Source: Syntrophaceae bacterium (GTDB lineage: Bacteria; Desulfobacterota; BSN033; UBA1163). From it: a stretch of 41,906 bases of DNA. This document shows positions 1-8,395 of this stretch, piece after piece (the first letter of the stretch is position 1; each line of letters starts with the position of its first letter). The position numbers were made by a program, and so were the translations under genes. The stretch is taken from contig JACAEV010000110.1 in NCBI GenBank assembly GCA_013388645.1, forward strand, positions 1-41,906, in the 5' to 3' direction. Below the pieces are notes generated by a model. The model did no database searches. It was not told the origin of the DNA and was given only the letters and a program-made list of their open reading frames with translations.

Positions 1-492
1 AACAACGCAGCCACGTTGGACCACCTCGGTCAGCTGCTGGAGCAGAAAGATAAACTCTGGGAAAGGGATCTTCGCGTTAATCTCACCGGCACTTACAATT
101 GCTCCAGAGCGGTCTGGTCCCAAATGCAACAAAAAAAGTGGGGGAGGATCATCAATATGGCATCTGTCGCTGGAACGCTTGGAGGCTTTGGTCAAGCCAG
201 TTACTCCACTACGAAAGCTGGGATCATTGGATTCACCAAGACATTGGCGCTGGAGGGAGCCCGACACGGGATTACTTGTAATGTAGTCTGCCCTGGAGTC
301 ATCCGTTCAGAATCCTTCCAGGTGATTTCTCCAGAAATGAGGGAAAGGCTGATCAAACGGACTGCATTTAAAAAACTCGGGGAACCTGAAGATGTGGCCA
401 ATGCGATTGTCTTTTTGGCCTCTGACAAGGCAAAGTATATTACGGGCATTGTGCTGAATGTTTCAGGTGGGATCGAACTTTTTACTTTTTAA
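1..492 (+). CDS. Short-chain dehydrogenase/reductase, FabG-like (5' truncated by window edge)
   Basis: NAD(P)H-dependent oxidoreductase of the classical SDR family, closest in look to 3-oxoacyl-ACP reductase. The frame is open from base 1 and begins NNAAT, the conserved NNAG-type motif of strand beta-4, so roughly the first 80-90 residues including the TGxxxGxG nucleotide loop lie outside the window. A TTG at 16 is not a real start. The catalytic serine lies in the MASVAG stretch and the YxxxK pair in SYSTTKAG. The NVVCPGVI segment and the C-terminal ASDKAKYITG...NVSGG are typical of FabG proteins. The substrate cannot be fixed from this fragment; many SDRs of this type act on hydroxyacyl-CoA or other alcohols. 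It converges on rpoD with only 13 bp between the stop codons. Confidence 0.85.
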   Translation, partial: NNAATLDHLGQLLEQKDKLWERDLRVNLTGTYNCSRAVWSQMQQKKWGRIINMASVAGTLGGFGQASYSTTKAGIIGFTKTLALEGARHGITCNVVCPGVIRSESFQVISPEMRERLIKRTAFKKLGEPEDVANAIVFLASDKAKYITGIVLNVSGGIELFTF

Positions 493-505
493 TAAGGAAA
501 GCGTT

Positions 506-2170
506 TTAATATTCGATAAACCCTCTCAGTTTTTCTGCTCGGGTGGGATGCTGTAATTTTTTTAAGGCTTTTTCTTCAATCTGTCGGATCCGTTCTCGTG
601 TCACCTTGAAGTCCTGCCCCACTTCTTCCAGGGTATGGTCGTGTTTTTCACCAATTCCAAAACGCATTCTTAAAATCTTTTCTTCTCTTTTATCCAAGGT
701 CGAGAGGACTCGTTGGGTCTGCTTTGCCAAATTGGCATGGATGGCCGCATCCTGGGGAGAGATGGACCCCTTATCTTCAATGAAATCCTCCAGTCGACTA
801 TCCTCTTCCTCACCGATAGGCGTTTCGAGGGAAATGGTCTTTTTACTCGCCTTTAAAATCTTTTGAACGTGTTGAAGGGGTATCCCCATTCTCTTGGCAA
901 TTTCTTCCATGGTGGGTTCCCTTCCCATCTCCTGGACCAGGGAACGAGAGGTTCGATTCAGCTTATTAATGACCTCGATCATATGGACTGGAATGCGTAT
1001 CGTCCGAGCTTGATCTGCTATGGCTCGTGTAATGGCCTGACGGACCCACCACGTGGCATAAGTCCCGAACTTATATCCTCTTTGATATTCGAACTTTTCG
1101 ACGGCCCTCATTAAACCAATATTTCCCTCTTGAATCAGATCCAAAAAATGAAGACCTCGATTGATGTATCTTTTAGCAATCGAGATGACCAATCGCAAAT
1201 TGGCTTTGATCAATTCGGCCTTGGCCTCCCTGACCCTGATCTCTCCTTTTTCTATCGCCCTGAGCGCCTCTTTGAGCTGCTCATGAGAAAGCCCACACTC
1301 CCTTTCCATCTTTCTCAAGGTACGTTGGCTATGCCGGAGGATCCTTCGTGTTTTTTCCAACTCTTTCTGCTTCAGTGCGCCTTGCTTTGCTTTCGCCAAT
1401 TTCTTCATTTTAGGGACAACCACTTCCAATACCCCGTGATATTTTTTTACGTCTTTCTTAATCTTTTCCATTTGGATGTCCCATTGCTTCAGCCTCTGGA
1501 TAATTCGATTAATCTGTTCTTCTCTTAAATTGATTTCTTTAAAAGCACCCAGAATCTTCGCTTGGGTTTTCCTTATCTCTTCCTCCACCTTCCGCTTAGA
1601 GGATTTTCGTTTTAGGGTCTTCACCTTTTTCTGAAGGGTTTGGGTTCTCCTTCCTTCTTTCCGAATCTGGTCGATGAGGTGGAGGACTTTTATTTTTTGA
1701 AGCCTTTCGATTTTAAGATTCATCTCCTCGTCGTCCACCTCATTGGTCACCTCGCTAACTTTTGTCTTTCCAGTTTTCAGAGACTTTCCAAGAAGGACGA
1801 TCTCTTTGATCGCCACAGGACAACCCAGAACCACTCGGAGAACCTCCTGCTGTCCGCTTTCGATCCTCTTGGCCACCTCCACCTCTCCCTCGCGGGTCAA
1901 TAGGGGGAAGGATCCCATCTCCTTTAGGTAAATGCGAACAGGATCAAACACCTTTTCAGGAAGACTACTATATTCAGCTTCAACCGATTCCTCTTCTTCC
2001 TCTACAAGCGGAGTCATTTGACTCTCGGTATCGATTTCAGGTAGATCAACCCCTAAATCAATATCCAATTCTTCAGACAGGAGAAAAGGATCTTCATTTG
2101 AATCAAGGAGGTAAGGCTTTTCCAAAATTTCTTCTTTCAAGCTCTTCTCCTTTTTAAAATTTTTTTCCAT
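506..2170 (-). CDS. rpoD: RNA polymerase primary sigma factor RpoD (sigma-70)
   Basis: Housekeeping sigma factor. Region 1.2 is seen at [16 protein letters not shown] (about residues 76-91), followed by a long, highly charged non-conserved insert of about 200 residues. Region 2 has the near-invariant core [19 protein letters not shown] and the -10 recognition part [15 protein letters not shown]. Region 3 follows, and region 4 has the helix-turn-helix [20 protein letters not shown]. The length (554 aa) is at the short end for group 1 factors. The N-terminal 75 residues are very acidic (a run of EEEEE) and I do not recognise a normal region 1.1. No dnaG lies upstream, unlike the common macromolecular-synthesis operon; a separate sigma-70 promoter and a hairpin-bearing leader precede it. 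Confidence 0.97.
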   Translation of the reverse strand: MEKNFKKEKSLKEEILEKPYLLDSNEDPFLLSEELDIDLGVDLPEIDTESQMTPLVEEEEESVEAEYSSLPEKVFDPVRIYLKEMGSFPLLTREGEVEVAKRIESGQQEVLRVVLGCPVAIKEIVLLGKSLKTGKTKVSEVTNEVDDEEMNLKIERLQKIKVLHLIDQIRKEGRRTQTLQKKVKTLKRKSSKRKVEEEIRKTQAKILGAFKEINLREEQINRIIQRLKQWDIQMEKIKKDVKKYHGVLEVVVPKMKKLAKAKQGALKQKELEKTRRILRHSQRTLRKMERECGLSHEQLKEALRAIEKGEIRVREAKAELIKANLRLVISIAKRYINRGLHFLDLIQEGNIGLMRAVEKFEYQRGYKFGTYATWWVRQAITRAIADQARTIRIPVHMIEVINKLNRTSRSLVQEMGREPTMEEIAKRMGIPLQHVQKILKASKKTISLETPIGEEEDSRLEDFIEDKGSISPQDAAIHANLAKQTQRVLSTLDKREEKILRMRFGIGEKHDHTLEEVGQDFKVTRERIRQIEEKALKKLQHPTRAEKLRGFIEY

Positions 2171-2232
2171 CCAATTATTCTGATTGAAGTACCATGAAGA
2201 AGTCCTTCAAAGTAGGGGGGGCTTTTTATAAG

Positions 2233-2272
2233 AAAGCCGCAAAAAAGTTGTTGAGGGCTTCTTTGCGGCTTT
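2233..2272. terminator. 11-bp stem hairpin in the queG-like/rpoD gap
   Basis: AAAGCCGCAAA (2233-2243) pairs perfectly with TTTGCGGCTTT (2262-2272) across an 18-nt loop. The T tracts after the stem are short on both strands (TTTT on plus, TTT on minus), so it is a weak intrinsic terminator at best. It lies between a good promoter at 2319-2347 and rpoD, so on the minus strand it would sit in the rpoD 5' leader. An attenuator or mRNA-stability role is as likely as termination of the upstream gene. Confidence 0.5.
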
Positions 2273-2318
2273 TCCCATGTTATAACAATTTTAAGCTCTT
2301 TCCAACTAAATTTTCCAT

Positions 2319-2347
2319 ATTATAAGTTATTTTAAGCCAAATGGCAA
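2319..2347 (-). promoter_or_regulatory. Sigma-70 promoter for rpoD
   Basis: On the minus strand TTGCCA (2342-2347) is separated by 17 bp from a perfect TATAAT (2319-2324). The start would be near 2312, giving rpoD a leader of about 140 nt. The region also carries a near direct repeat of the form TTATAA-N5-TTTTAAGC (2280s and 2320s). Confidence 0.7.
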
Positions 2348-2415
2348 GGAAATTTGTATCTTATGGTAATCTTTACTATTTTTTCGTCTACTCAGAAATC
2401 CATAGACTTTCCCCC

Positions 2416-3237
2416 TTAGGCTCCCTCCGAAACCGAAAGGCTCCCTGGGCAATATCGGGTGCAGTTATCACAGTGATAGTGAATGAAGAACTGAAGATAT
2501 TGGAGGTGACGAAAAAAACGTGGAGACTTAATCATCTCGAGGCGTTCATTCATGGAAGGTTTCTGTGCCATTTCCATTAAAAACCGCATAAAGTTTCCTA
2601 CATCATTGGGTTGGCTCACCTTCACACAGCGATGACTGAGGACACGACCCTCCTCTGTAAAAGCCTTTCCAGGGCAGGTTGAACGACAATCATATTGACA
2701 AGTGCTGCATGGGTCGTAGCCTTTTATGGGAGGGTCAGAGGTAATGTCAAGGCTATTGAGGAGACCAAGAAACATGACACGAGGTCCATATTCTCGGGTT
2801 AAGGCCAGAGTATTTTTTCCCCATACCGCCATTCCACTCTGAACCGCTGCATGCCGGAGTGAAACACTTCCGATGGGAGAACGAAAGGTCTCCTCATTGA
2901 TCTCAAAAGGTCGATGAGCCTGGACCAAAAAACATTCAGCTTTGTACTGCCTTTCCATCAATTTTCCTAAGTGATAGGCGGCCGTATTGCCTGCGGATTC
3001 CACAGCATAGAGAAAAGAAGGCATCTTGCTCCAGGTATTTTCTCTATAGCGATAGGCTCCCGCAAGAGGACTAAAAGCGAGGATGACAATCGACTTTGCG
3101 GAAGGAAGATAACGGAGAGGGTCCGGTGACCGCGGGCTCTTATAATCTTTAAGATTTAAAAAACTGACCAAATCAGCACCGAGTTCTTTACCTTTATTTC
3201 GGATCCCCTCTTTTAGGGTCACATCTTCATATGTCAT
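2416..3237 (-). CDS. QueG-like 4Fe-4S protein (DUF1730/reductive-dehalogenase-type ferredoxin domain)
   Basis: Probable soluble iron-sulfur reductase related to epoxyqueuosine reductase. The segment RHAAVQSGMAVWGKNTL matches the conserved QueG-type stretch around the GKN(T/S) motif. The ferredoxin part has C-x2-C-x3-C-x3-CP at about residues 180-192 and C-x2-C-x3-CP near the C terminus (CDNCTRYCPG). True QueG has C-x2-C-x2-C-x3-CP in cluster 1 and is longer (usually about 310-380 aa), so at 273 aa this is more likely a paralogue with a different substrate. The start is supported by GAGGT seven bases before the ATG. It lies 51 bp downstream of livF on the same strand and could be read through from the transport operon. 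Confidence 0.75.
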   Translation of the reverse strand: MTYEDVTLKEGIRNKGKELGADLVSFLNLKDYKSPRSPDPLRYLPSAKSIVILAFSPLAGAYRYRENTWSKMPSFLYAVESAGNTAAYHLGKLMERQYKAECFLVQAHRPFEINEETFRSPIGSVSLRHAAVQSGMAVWGKNTLALTREYGPRVMFLGLLNSLDITSDPPIKGYDPCSTCQYDCRSTCPGKAFTEEGRVLSHRCVKVSQPNDVGNFMRFLMEMAQKPSMNERLEMIKSPRFFRHLQYLQFFIHYHCDNCTRYCPGSLSVSEGA

Positions 3238-3288
3238 TATTTACCTCTCATCCCTTTATTAGGACTGAATCATAGAGCGCTTTACCGG

Positions 3289-4083
3289 CTATGATAACCA
3301 CCTTTTTCTTCTTCGATAGTGTTTCACCTCACGGAAACTTTTCCGTTTTCCGACCTGGCTCAGGCCAAGATAAAACTCCTTAATGTCCTCGTTCTCCTTT
3401 AACTTAGGTGAAGGACCGTCTAAGACGACCCGTCCATTTTCCATAATATAGCCATAGTCCGAAGTGGAAAGAGCAATCTTTGCATTCTGTTCGACCAGAA
3501 GGATGGATGTCTTCTCCTCTCGATTAATTTTTCTGATGACGGCAAAAATATCCCTGACGAGAAGGGGACTGAGTCCAAGGGATGGTTCGTCAAGAAGCAT
3601 CACCTTTGGATGGGACATCAGGGCGCGACCCATCACCAGCATCTGCCTTTCTCCCCCGGAGAGGTAGCCGCTCACCTGTCTTCCGAGGTCTTTGAGTCTT
3701 GGAAAATAGTGGTAGACCAATTCAAGATCTTTTAAGATGGCCTCTTTATCGCTTCTGGCATACGCACCCACCCAAAGGTTTTCTTCCACGGTGAGATGCT
3801 CGAACAGGCGGCGGCCCTCCATCACTTGGACGATTCCCATCTGGACAATCTCTTCCGGTGCTTTCCCATCGATCCTTCTCTCATCAAACTCAATGCTTCC
3901 ATCCGTGACCTTCCCCAGCTCTGTATAGAGAACTCCTGAGATGGCCTTCAGGGTGGTCGTCTTCCCCGCACCGTTGGCGCCCAACAAAGAAATGATCTTT
4001 CCATCCGGCACCTCCAGGGAGACCCCTTTGAGGACCAAGATGACATCACTATAAATCACTTCGATGTTGTTGAGACGAAGCAT
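3289..4083 (-). CDS. livF: Branched-chain amino acid-type ABC transporter ATP-binding protein LivF
   Basis: Cytoplasmic ATPase of a HAAT-family importer. Walker A GANGAGKT is at residues 35-42, then a Q-loop region, the signature LSGGERQ, and Walker B VMLLDEPSLGLSP, which is the form typical of LivF. The EQN switch (LLVEQNA) follows. At 264 aa it is about 25 residues longer than usual; the extra is a basic C-terminal tail (SFREVKHYRRRKRW). No Shine-Dalgarno sequence is visible before the ATG. It is the last transport gene of the cluster, separated from the small lipoprotein gene by a 302-bp repeat-filled gap, so it may be expressed less tightly with the rest. Substrate specificity is not shown by the sequence. 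Confidence 0.93.
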   Translation of the reverse strand: MLRLNNIEVIYSDVILVLKGVSLEVPDGKIISLLGANGAGKTTTLKAISGVLYTELGKVTDGSIEFDERRIDGKAPEEIVQMGIVQVMEGRRLFEHLTVEENLWVGAYARSDKEAILKDLELVYHYFPRLKDLGRQVSGYLSGGERQMLVMGRALMSHPKVMLLDEPSLGLSPLLVRDIFAVIRKINREEKTSILLVEQNAKIALSTSDYGYIMENGRVVLDGPSPKLKENEDIKEFYLGLSQVGKRKSFREVKHYRRRKRWLS

Positions 4084-4385
4084 ATGATGTAAAGGGTATC
4101 AGGGTAAGGGTTATGAAGCCGGTTTAGTATAGAGTCAAAAGGTTAAGGGAACCTCTAATAATTCCTAATTCGTCATTCCCGCCCCGTATCAAGTACGGGG
4201 TAAACTCCGGCGGGAGTCCAGTAATTTCAAAAGTTTATGGATTCCTGCTTCCGCAGGAATGACATTTTTAGAGGTTGCCTTAAGGTTAAAGAATTAAATA
4301 CCATTGACTTTACCTCTTAACAAAACGGGCATCATTACCATAACCCTTTCATTAAAGCCCTTCATTTTCTATCTGCCATCCCTCT
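4084..4385. other. Gene-free gap livF/lipoprotein: nested inverted repeats
   Basis: No gene seen. Outer arms AAGGGTTATG (4106-4115) and CATAACCCTT (4339-4348) form a perfect 10-bp inverted repeat amid AGGGT/ACCCT words. A MITE-like element (4143-4283) sits between them, as if inserted into the loop of an older repeat. Confidence 0.6.
4143..4283. repeat. MITE-like palindromic element, copy 1
   Basis: A 141-bp element. The terminal inverted repeats TTAAGGGAACCTCTAA (4143-4158) and TTAGAGGTTGCCTTAA (4268-4283) pair with one mismatch. Inside are CGTCATTCC, a hairpin CCCCGTA/TACGGGG, the core GGGAGTCCAGTAATTCAAA-like segment, and a hairpin ATTCCTGC/GCAGGAAT ending in GAATGAC. The core matches the element at 33379-33499. 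No coding capacity. Confidence 0.75.
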
Positions 4386-4883
4386 TTATTTCTTCGGAGG
4401 GGGTGCTACAAACTCCAATGTCGTTGTTGCGATGGCTCCAGAATCTGCACCGGAAGCCTTTATTTTATAGACGCCGGGAGGAATGGGATTGAGCGTCTTT
4501 GGATCTGGAACTAAAATTGGGGTCCATCCCACCCGAAAAAGGGTGTTCAATTTAGCTGTGGCAGGAACCTCTCCTTTGAAATTGCCTGCATCATCTGCCT
4601 CCCCATAGGCGATTCCAACATCCTCTCCAGGCTTGACCCCTTGTATTTGTACCTCCGGAGGGAGGACCATGTCCACCACCACTGTCTCCTTGGGTTTCCA
4701 TCCCGTCCCAGTAAAAACGATTGGTACTTTCAAGATTGCCGGGAAAGCCAACTCCACTTTCTCGGGAGTGACGGTCACTGTGGCTTTGGGCTTTGGAGGT
4801 GGGAATAGAGTGCTGCAGGCCACTAACGGCAAAAGGAACATTATAAGGCTGAGGATAATGATTATCTTTCTGAAGGAGTTCAT
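4386..4883 (-). CDS. Small lipoprotein within the liv cluster, function unknown
   Basis: A 165-aa exported lipoprotein. The N terminus has two basic residues, a hydrophobic core and the lipobox LVAC (cysteine at residue 23), followed by proline-rich STLFPPPKPK. The rest is a compact, mostly beta-looking domain with an IPTxxGxxxG-type layout: PAILKVPIVFTGTGWKPKETVVV and a closing PPGVYKIKASG...TTTLEFVAPP resemble an Ig-like or surface-fold domain, but I do not recognise the family. A GGGGGA ribosome binding site sits eight bases before the ATG. It follows livK by 89 bp in the same direction, so a role in handling the transported solute or in anchoring the binding protein is a reasonable inference from position only. 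Confidence 0.75.
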   Translation of the reverse strand: MNSFRKIIIILSLIMFLLPLVACSTLFPPPKPKATVTVTPEKVELAFPAILKVPIVFTGTGWKPKETVVVDMVLPPEVQIQGVKPGEDVGIAYGEADDAGNFKGEVPATAKLNTLFRVGWTPILVPDPKTLNPIPPGVYKIKASGADSGAIATTTLEFVAPPPKK

Positions 4884-4972
4884 CGATTTTCCCCCTTTCT
4901 TTAGATTTCTGAAAAAGGCCAGAAATCTTTAATCAATAGAGCGTAAGGCAGTTTTTCAGAGTTCTCCTCTCT

Positions 4973-6181
4973 CTAAAATTTGTGAAGGGATACAGCGTCG
5001 GGAGCTTTTATCCAATCTGATATCGAAACAACCTTTCCTGCTCGAACCTGATAGAATTTGACCTCCCAGCTTCCCCTTCGAGAGGTCGGGCTATAAGCAC
5101 AGGGGCCTTGGAGTCCAGCCCAATTCTGACCTGTGAGTTTTTGGTAAGCCTGGTACATGGCTTCGCCATCCAACTTCTTGTAACCCACTTCTTTCAAAGC
5201 GATCTTCAGCCCTGCCTCGAAGGTCATAGCCCAAATCATTCCAATGGTATAGACCTCATTCATATCTTCCAATTTTCCACGTCCGTATTTTGTCCAAAGA
5301 TTTGCCATGGGATGTTTTCTGGCATCGTCTCCTCGGAGGTAGTAGGAGACGATCACCGTTCCCTCCAGGGCTTCGGGATGGAGCCGGGTCCCGAGGGAGG
5401 TGGGCCCCCAATAGTCACAGAAGAATTGAATATTTTTAGTCAGGCCCAATTTATGAGCATCCCGAATGACATTGGTTGGTGTGGGATCCACTCCTCCGAC
5501 AAAAATATAATTGACATCTGCCTTTGCCAATCGGCTGAGATAAACCGTATGATCCAAAGTTCCTGGCGGGAAAAACTCTGGCGGAGCCAAAGCGACTCCC
5601 ATCTTTTCAGCATATTCTTTTCCACCTCGGAGAGGTTCTTTGCCATAAGCGCTATCCCAGGAGATAAAGCCGAGTTTAGGTGCTCCTGTTTTTCCTTTCT
5701 TTTTCCAATCTGCGAGGAGCCAGTCAACAGTAGCCGCAAAAGCGTCTTGGTAAGTCGGACCCCAAACAAAGATCCTTCCAAGATTCGCTTGGAACTCTCC
5801 GTCTCCAGGTACAAGTTGAACAATTTTATCTTTTGTTGCCAGAGGGGCAACAGCTTTACCAATCGGTGTACCGATCGCATTGGCCACTAAAAGCTTCGGC
5901 TCGGCCCGATACCGTTTATACGCAGAAACACCTCTTGCCACATCATATCGGGTGTCGACTCCAATAAATTTTACCTTCACTCCATCCACACCACCTTTGG
6001 CGTTCAAATCCTTAAAGTAATCCTCAGTCCCCATATCACCAGGAACATTAAGACCTGCAATGGCAGCAGTGTAATCAGCCAGACTGAGATAAGTCACTTC
6101 CTTTTCCGCCGCACCACCCAGGAAAACTCCAGTGGTGAAAAGAGAAGCAAAAATGAAGACCCCACATAATATCTTTTTCAT
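4973..6181 (-). CDS. livK: Periplasmic substrate-binding protein of the liv-type ABC transporter
   Basis: Periplasmic type I binding protein (Peripla_BP_6) for a HAAT-family importer. The chosen start gives MKKILCGVFIFASLFTTGVF, a clear signal peptide, with GGAG six bases ahead; an ATG one codon earlier (6184) is the alternative. The open frame extends another 30 codons upstream but that part has no ribosome binding site and would bury the signal. The mature protein begins with a strand-rich segment (EVTYLSLADYTA) and has the usual interior such as LGFISWDSAYGKE and NYIFVGGVDPT. Mature size of about 375 aa suits the family. These proteins bind branched-chain amino acids but also short acids, amides or aromatics. 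The neighbouring acyl-CoA ligase favours an organic acid here, which is inference. Confidence 0.92.
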   Translation of the reverse strand: MKKILCGVFIFASLFTTGVFLGGAAEKEVTYLSLADYTAAIAGLNVPGDMGTEDYFKDLNAKGGVDGVKVKFIGVDTRYDVARGVSAYKRYRAEPKLLVANAIGTPIGKAVAPLATKDKIVQLVPGDGEFQANLGRIFVWGPTYQDAFAATVDWLLADWKKKGKTGAPKLGFISWDSAYGKEPLRGGKEYAEKMGVALAPPEFFPPGTLDHTVYLSRLAKADVNYIFVGGVDPTPTNVIRDAHKLGLTKNIQFFCDYWGPTSLGTRLHPEALEGTVIVSYYLRGDDARKHPMANLWTKYGRGKLEDMNEVYTIGMIWAMTFEAGLKIALKEVGYKKLDGEAMYQAYQKLTGQNWAGLQGPCAYSPTSRRGSWEVKFYQVRAGKVVSISDWIKAPDAVSLHKF

Positions 6182-6353
6182 CATAATCTCCTTTCTCCTT
6201 AAAGGATTTGAGGGTTCAAGGCTTCTCGTTACGATATTTCCAGTTGAATCCTTGAGCCCTATTACCCTTATCATTTATTTGCTTAAACCAATACCTGATC
6301 CACCTCCTTTCCAAATTTCCTCCATCCCATTTCATCAGCGGGATGAAGGAAAA

Positions 6354-7400
6354 TTAATGAGCAAATGGGTAGAGCCGATAAGAGGCTTTAAAGATTTCCC
6401 AGCGGTGAGCCAAGCCTCTGGGTTCATAAATTAAAAAGAGAATCAGGACAATACCAAAAACCGAAACGCTCATGGAAGCGGCCGGGGCAATACCTATCCA
6501 AGGGAAAATGCTTGCCAGAAGAGGGGCTGCGAACATCACACCTTCATCCAGAAGACGGAGAAAGATCACGCCGAAAAAGACCCCTGGAATGCTCCCACCC
6601 CCTCCAATAATCAACATCCCAATGTAATTTAGGGCATGGAGTAAGGTGAATTGCTCGGGGTGAACCACTTGAATCCAATGGGCCCATAAAGACCCGGCAA
6701 TTCCCGCATAAAAACAGGAGATGAAGAAAGCGAGAAGCTTATAACGATAGAGTTCGATCCCCATCACCTCGGCCGCCAAATCATTATCTCTGATGGCCAC
6801 GAATGCCCTGCCCACACGAGTGCGAACGATATTTCGAGCGCCATATGTCATCAGTAACATAACGGTGATGATGACATAATAAATTTTTTCATCGCTATCA
6901 AAACTAAAACTCCCAATTTGAGGGGCAGGGGGATGTAATCCCTGAGTCTTTCCTGTGATTTCGAGATGGGGGATCAGCCACATCACTACAAAGTGGATCG
7001 CGATCGTGGCCATAGCGAGATAAAAACCCTTGATCCGCAGGGAGGGAGCACCTCCGCCTAATCCAATCAGACCCGCTACGATCCCTGAAATAGGAAGGGC
7101 CAGGAAAAAGGAAATTCCAGCCTTTCCAGTGAGAACAGCTGAGGTGTAAGCACCAACGGCCATGAAGGCAGCTTGCCCAAATGAAATCTGACCACAGTAA
7201 CCGCTCACAAGCTGTAAGCCCAGAACGATGATGATCGTGATGCTAAGATGATTGATCAAACTGATGAAATAATAGGATCCGTAAAGGGGGAATGTATAGA
7301 GGAAGATTAAGATACTTATCAAAAATCCCCAATGTCTCTTAATTCGCAAAATCGCCATGTCTTGGCTATAATGTTCATCAAACGTCCCGCAAGGCCTCAT
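6354..7400 (-). CDS. livM: ABC transporter permease LivM
   Basis: Inner-membrane permease (BPD_transp_2 family) with about 9-10 hydrophobic segments. Motifs include GLQLVSGYCGQISFGQAAFMAVGAY, the conserved LivM helix, and SFF-like cytoplasmic loop GRAFVAIRDNDLAAEVMGIELYRYKLLAF, the EAA-type loop that contacts the ATPases. The ATG at 7400 is preceded by GAGG with seven-base spacing; the next ATG (7358) has none, so the longer form (348 aa) is kept, with a 17-residue hydrophilic leader. It follows livH after a 110-bp gap filled by an inverted repeat, and livK follows 172 bp downstream. Confidence 0.93.
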   Translation of the reverse strand: MRPCGTFDEHYSQDMAILRIKRHWGFLISILIFLYTFPLYGSYYFISLINHLSITIIIVLGLQLVSGYCGQISFGQAAFMAVGAYTSAVLTGKAGISFFLALPISGIVAGLIGLGGGAPSLRIKGFYLAMATIAIHFVVMWLIPHLEITGKTQGLHPPAPQIGSFSFDSDEKIYYVIITVMLLMTYGARNIVRTRVGRAFVAIRDNDLAAEVMGIELYRYKLLAFFISCFYAGIAGSLWAHWIQVVHPEQFTLLHALNYIGMLIIGGGGSIPGVFFGVIFLRLLDEGVMFAAPLLASIFPWIGIAPAASMSVSVFGIVLILFLIYEPRGLAHRWEIFKASYRLYPFAH

Positions 7401-7421
7401 GATTAAACCTCAACCCTAATT

Positions 7422-7510
7422 ATGGAAGAATGGAATATTGGAATAGTGGGTTATCCAATAAAATGTTATTTATCATCGATCCCTCATTCCAGTATTCCAT
7501 CATTCCGGTA
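7422..7510. repeat. Imperfect inverted repeat of GGAAT/ATTCC words
   Basis: Left arm 7422-7450 is built of ATGGAA, GGAATATTGGAAT and AGTGGG words. Right arm 7481-7510 (CCCTCATTCC, AGTATTCC, ATCATTCCGGT) is close to its reverse complement, giving a stem of about 29 bp with several mismatches. It fills the livH/livM gap and may act as an mRNA hairpin between the two genes. A shorter relative lies at 11302-11345. Confidence 0.7.
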
Positions 7511-8395
7511 TTACACTCTTTCTATCCTCTTCAGTCCTAATAGTCCATAGGGTTTTACCAGTAAAACAATCAAAAGCAGTACATAAGCGGCAACATCTTT
7601 CAGGCCACCTCCCACCAGAGGATCGAGATACCCTGCAATGAGATTTTCAAGCATACCAAGAATCAATCCAGCTAAAAGGGCTCCTGGTAAAGAATCCAGT
7701 CCTCCAAAAAGAGCGACGATCAATCCTTTAATGCCAATATAGGGAAGAGGAAAATGGATATCCATGACGTAGGCGGTTCCCATCCCCGCCACCGAAGCGA
7801 CGGTGGCAGAGATGACCCAAATGATTGAGAAGATGGTGCGGACATTAATCCCCGTGCTTTGAGAAAGTTGATGGTCCTCTGCAGTGGCTCGCATCCCCAG
7901 TCCTGTTTTGGTGAATCGAAAGAAAAGGGCCAGGAGTAAAAAAACAAATAAGACGACAGCAAAACTAATCAACTGGACGATACGGATGGGCACGCCTAAC
8001 AAATCAAATTCCCCCAAAGCTAAGAGCGTGGCGTAGGTCTTTGATTCCCCTTTCAGAATCAGCTGAAACACCCCATCCAAGGCCATAAAAATAGCGAAAG
8101 TCATCAGAAAGGCAGAAATTAAAGGTTGACCGATTAAGGGGCGAAGGGTGATGCGTTCGACGAGCCAGCCCATGATGGTGGAACAGACCAGTGCCATCAG
8201 GATGCTGATCCAAAGTGGGAGATGCAGGGCCACAAGGCCAATCCAGAAAAAAAGACCTCCAAACGCTAAGAGTTGTCCATGGGCTAGGCTGACGACACGG
8301 GTTGATTTATAAACCAGTACGATCGCTGCAGCCACCAAAGAATAAAGCCCACCGATCATCAATCCAGGAATGGCCAGTTGAAGGAATTCTCTCAC
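7511..8395 (-). CDS. livH: ABC transporter permease LivH
   Basis: Inner-membrane permease partner of LivM, 294 aa, with about 8 hydrophobic helices. The N-terminal GLMIGGLYSLVAAAIVLVYKSTRVVSLAHGQLL is the typical LivH signature (glycine-rich first helix, then the N-x-A-H-G-type segment). The loop TKTGLGMRATAEDHQLSQSTGINV is the EAA-like coupling segment. The start is GTG at 8393-8395, with GGAGG seven bases upstream, and it overlaps the stop of the acyl-CoA ligase gene as GTGA, so the two are translationally coupled. This coupling ties the CoA ligase to the transporter more firmly than position alone. Confidence 0.94.
   Translation of the reverse strand: MREFLQLAIPGLMIGGLYSLVAAAIVLVYKSTRVVSLAHGQLLAFGGLFFWIGLVALHLPLWISILMALVCSTIMGWLVERITLRPLIGQPLISAFLMTFAIFMALDGVFQLILKGESKTYATLLALGEFDLLGVPIRIVQLISFAVVLFVFLLLALFFRFTKTGLGMRATAEDHQLSQSTGINVRTIFSIIWVISATVASVAGMGTAYVMDIHFPLPYIGIKGLIVALFGGLDSLPGALLAGLILGMLENLIAGYLDPLVGGGLKDVAAYVLLLIVLLVKPYGLLGLKRIERV

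Noticed and set aside
543-1931. Several plus-strand open frames opposite rpoD
   Set aside because: They lie antisense to a clear rpoD, have no ribosome binding sites and no recognisable domains.
5108-5890. 260-codon plus-strand frame opposite livK
   Set aside because: It is antisense to a well-conserved binding protein, and its composition is that of a mirrored coding frame.
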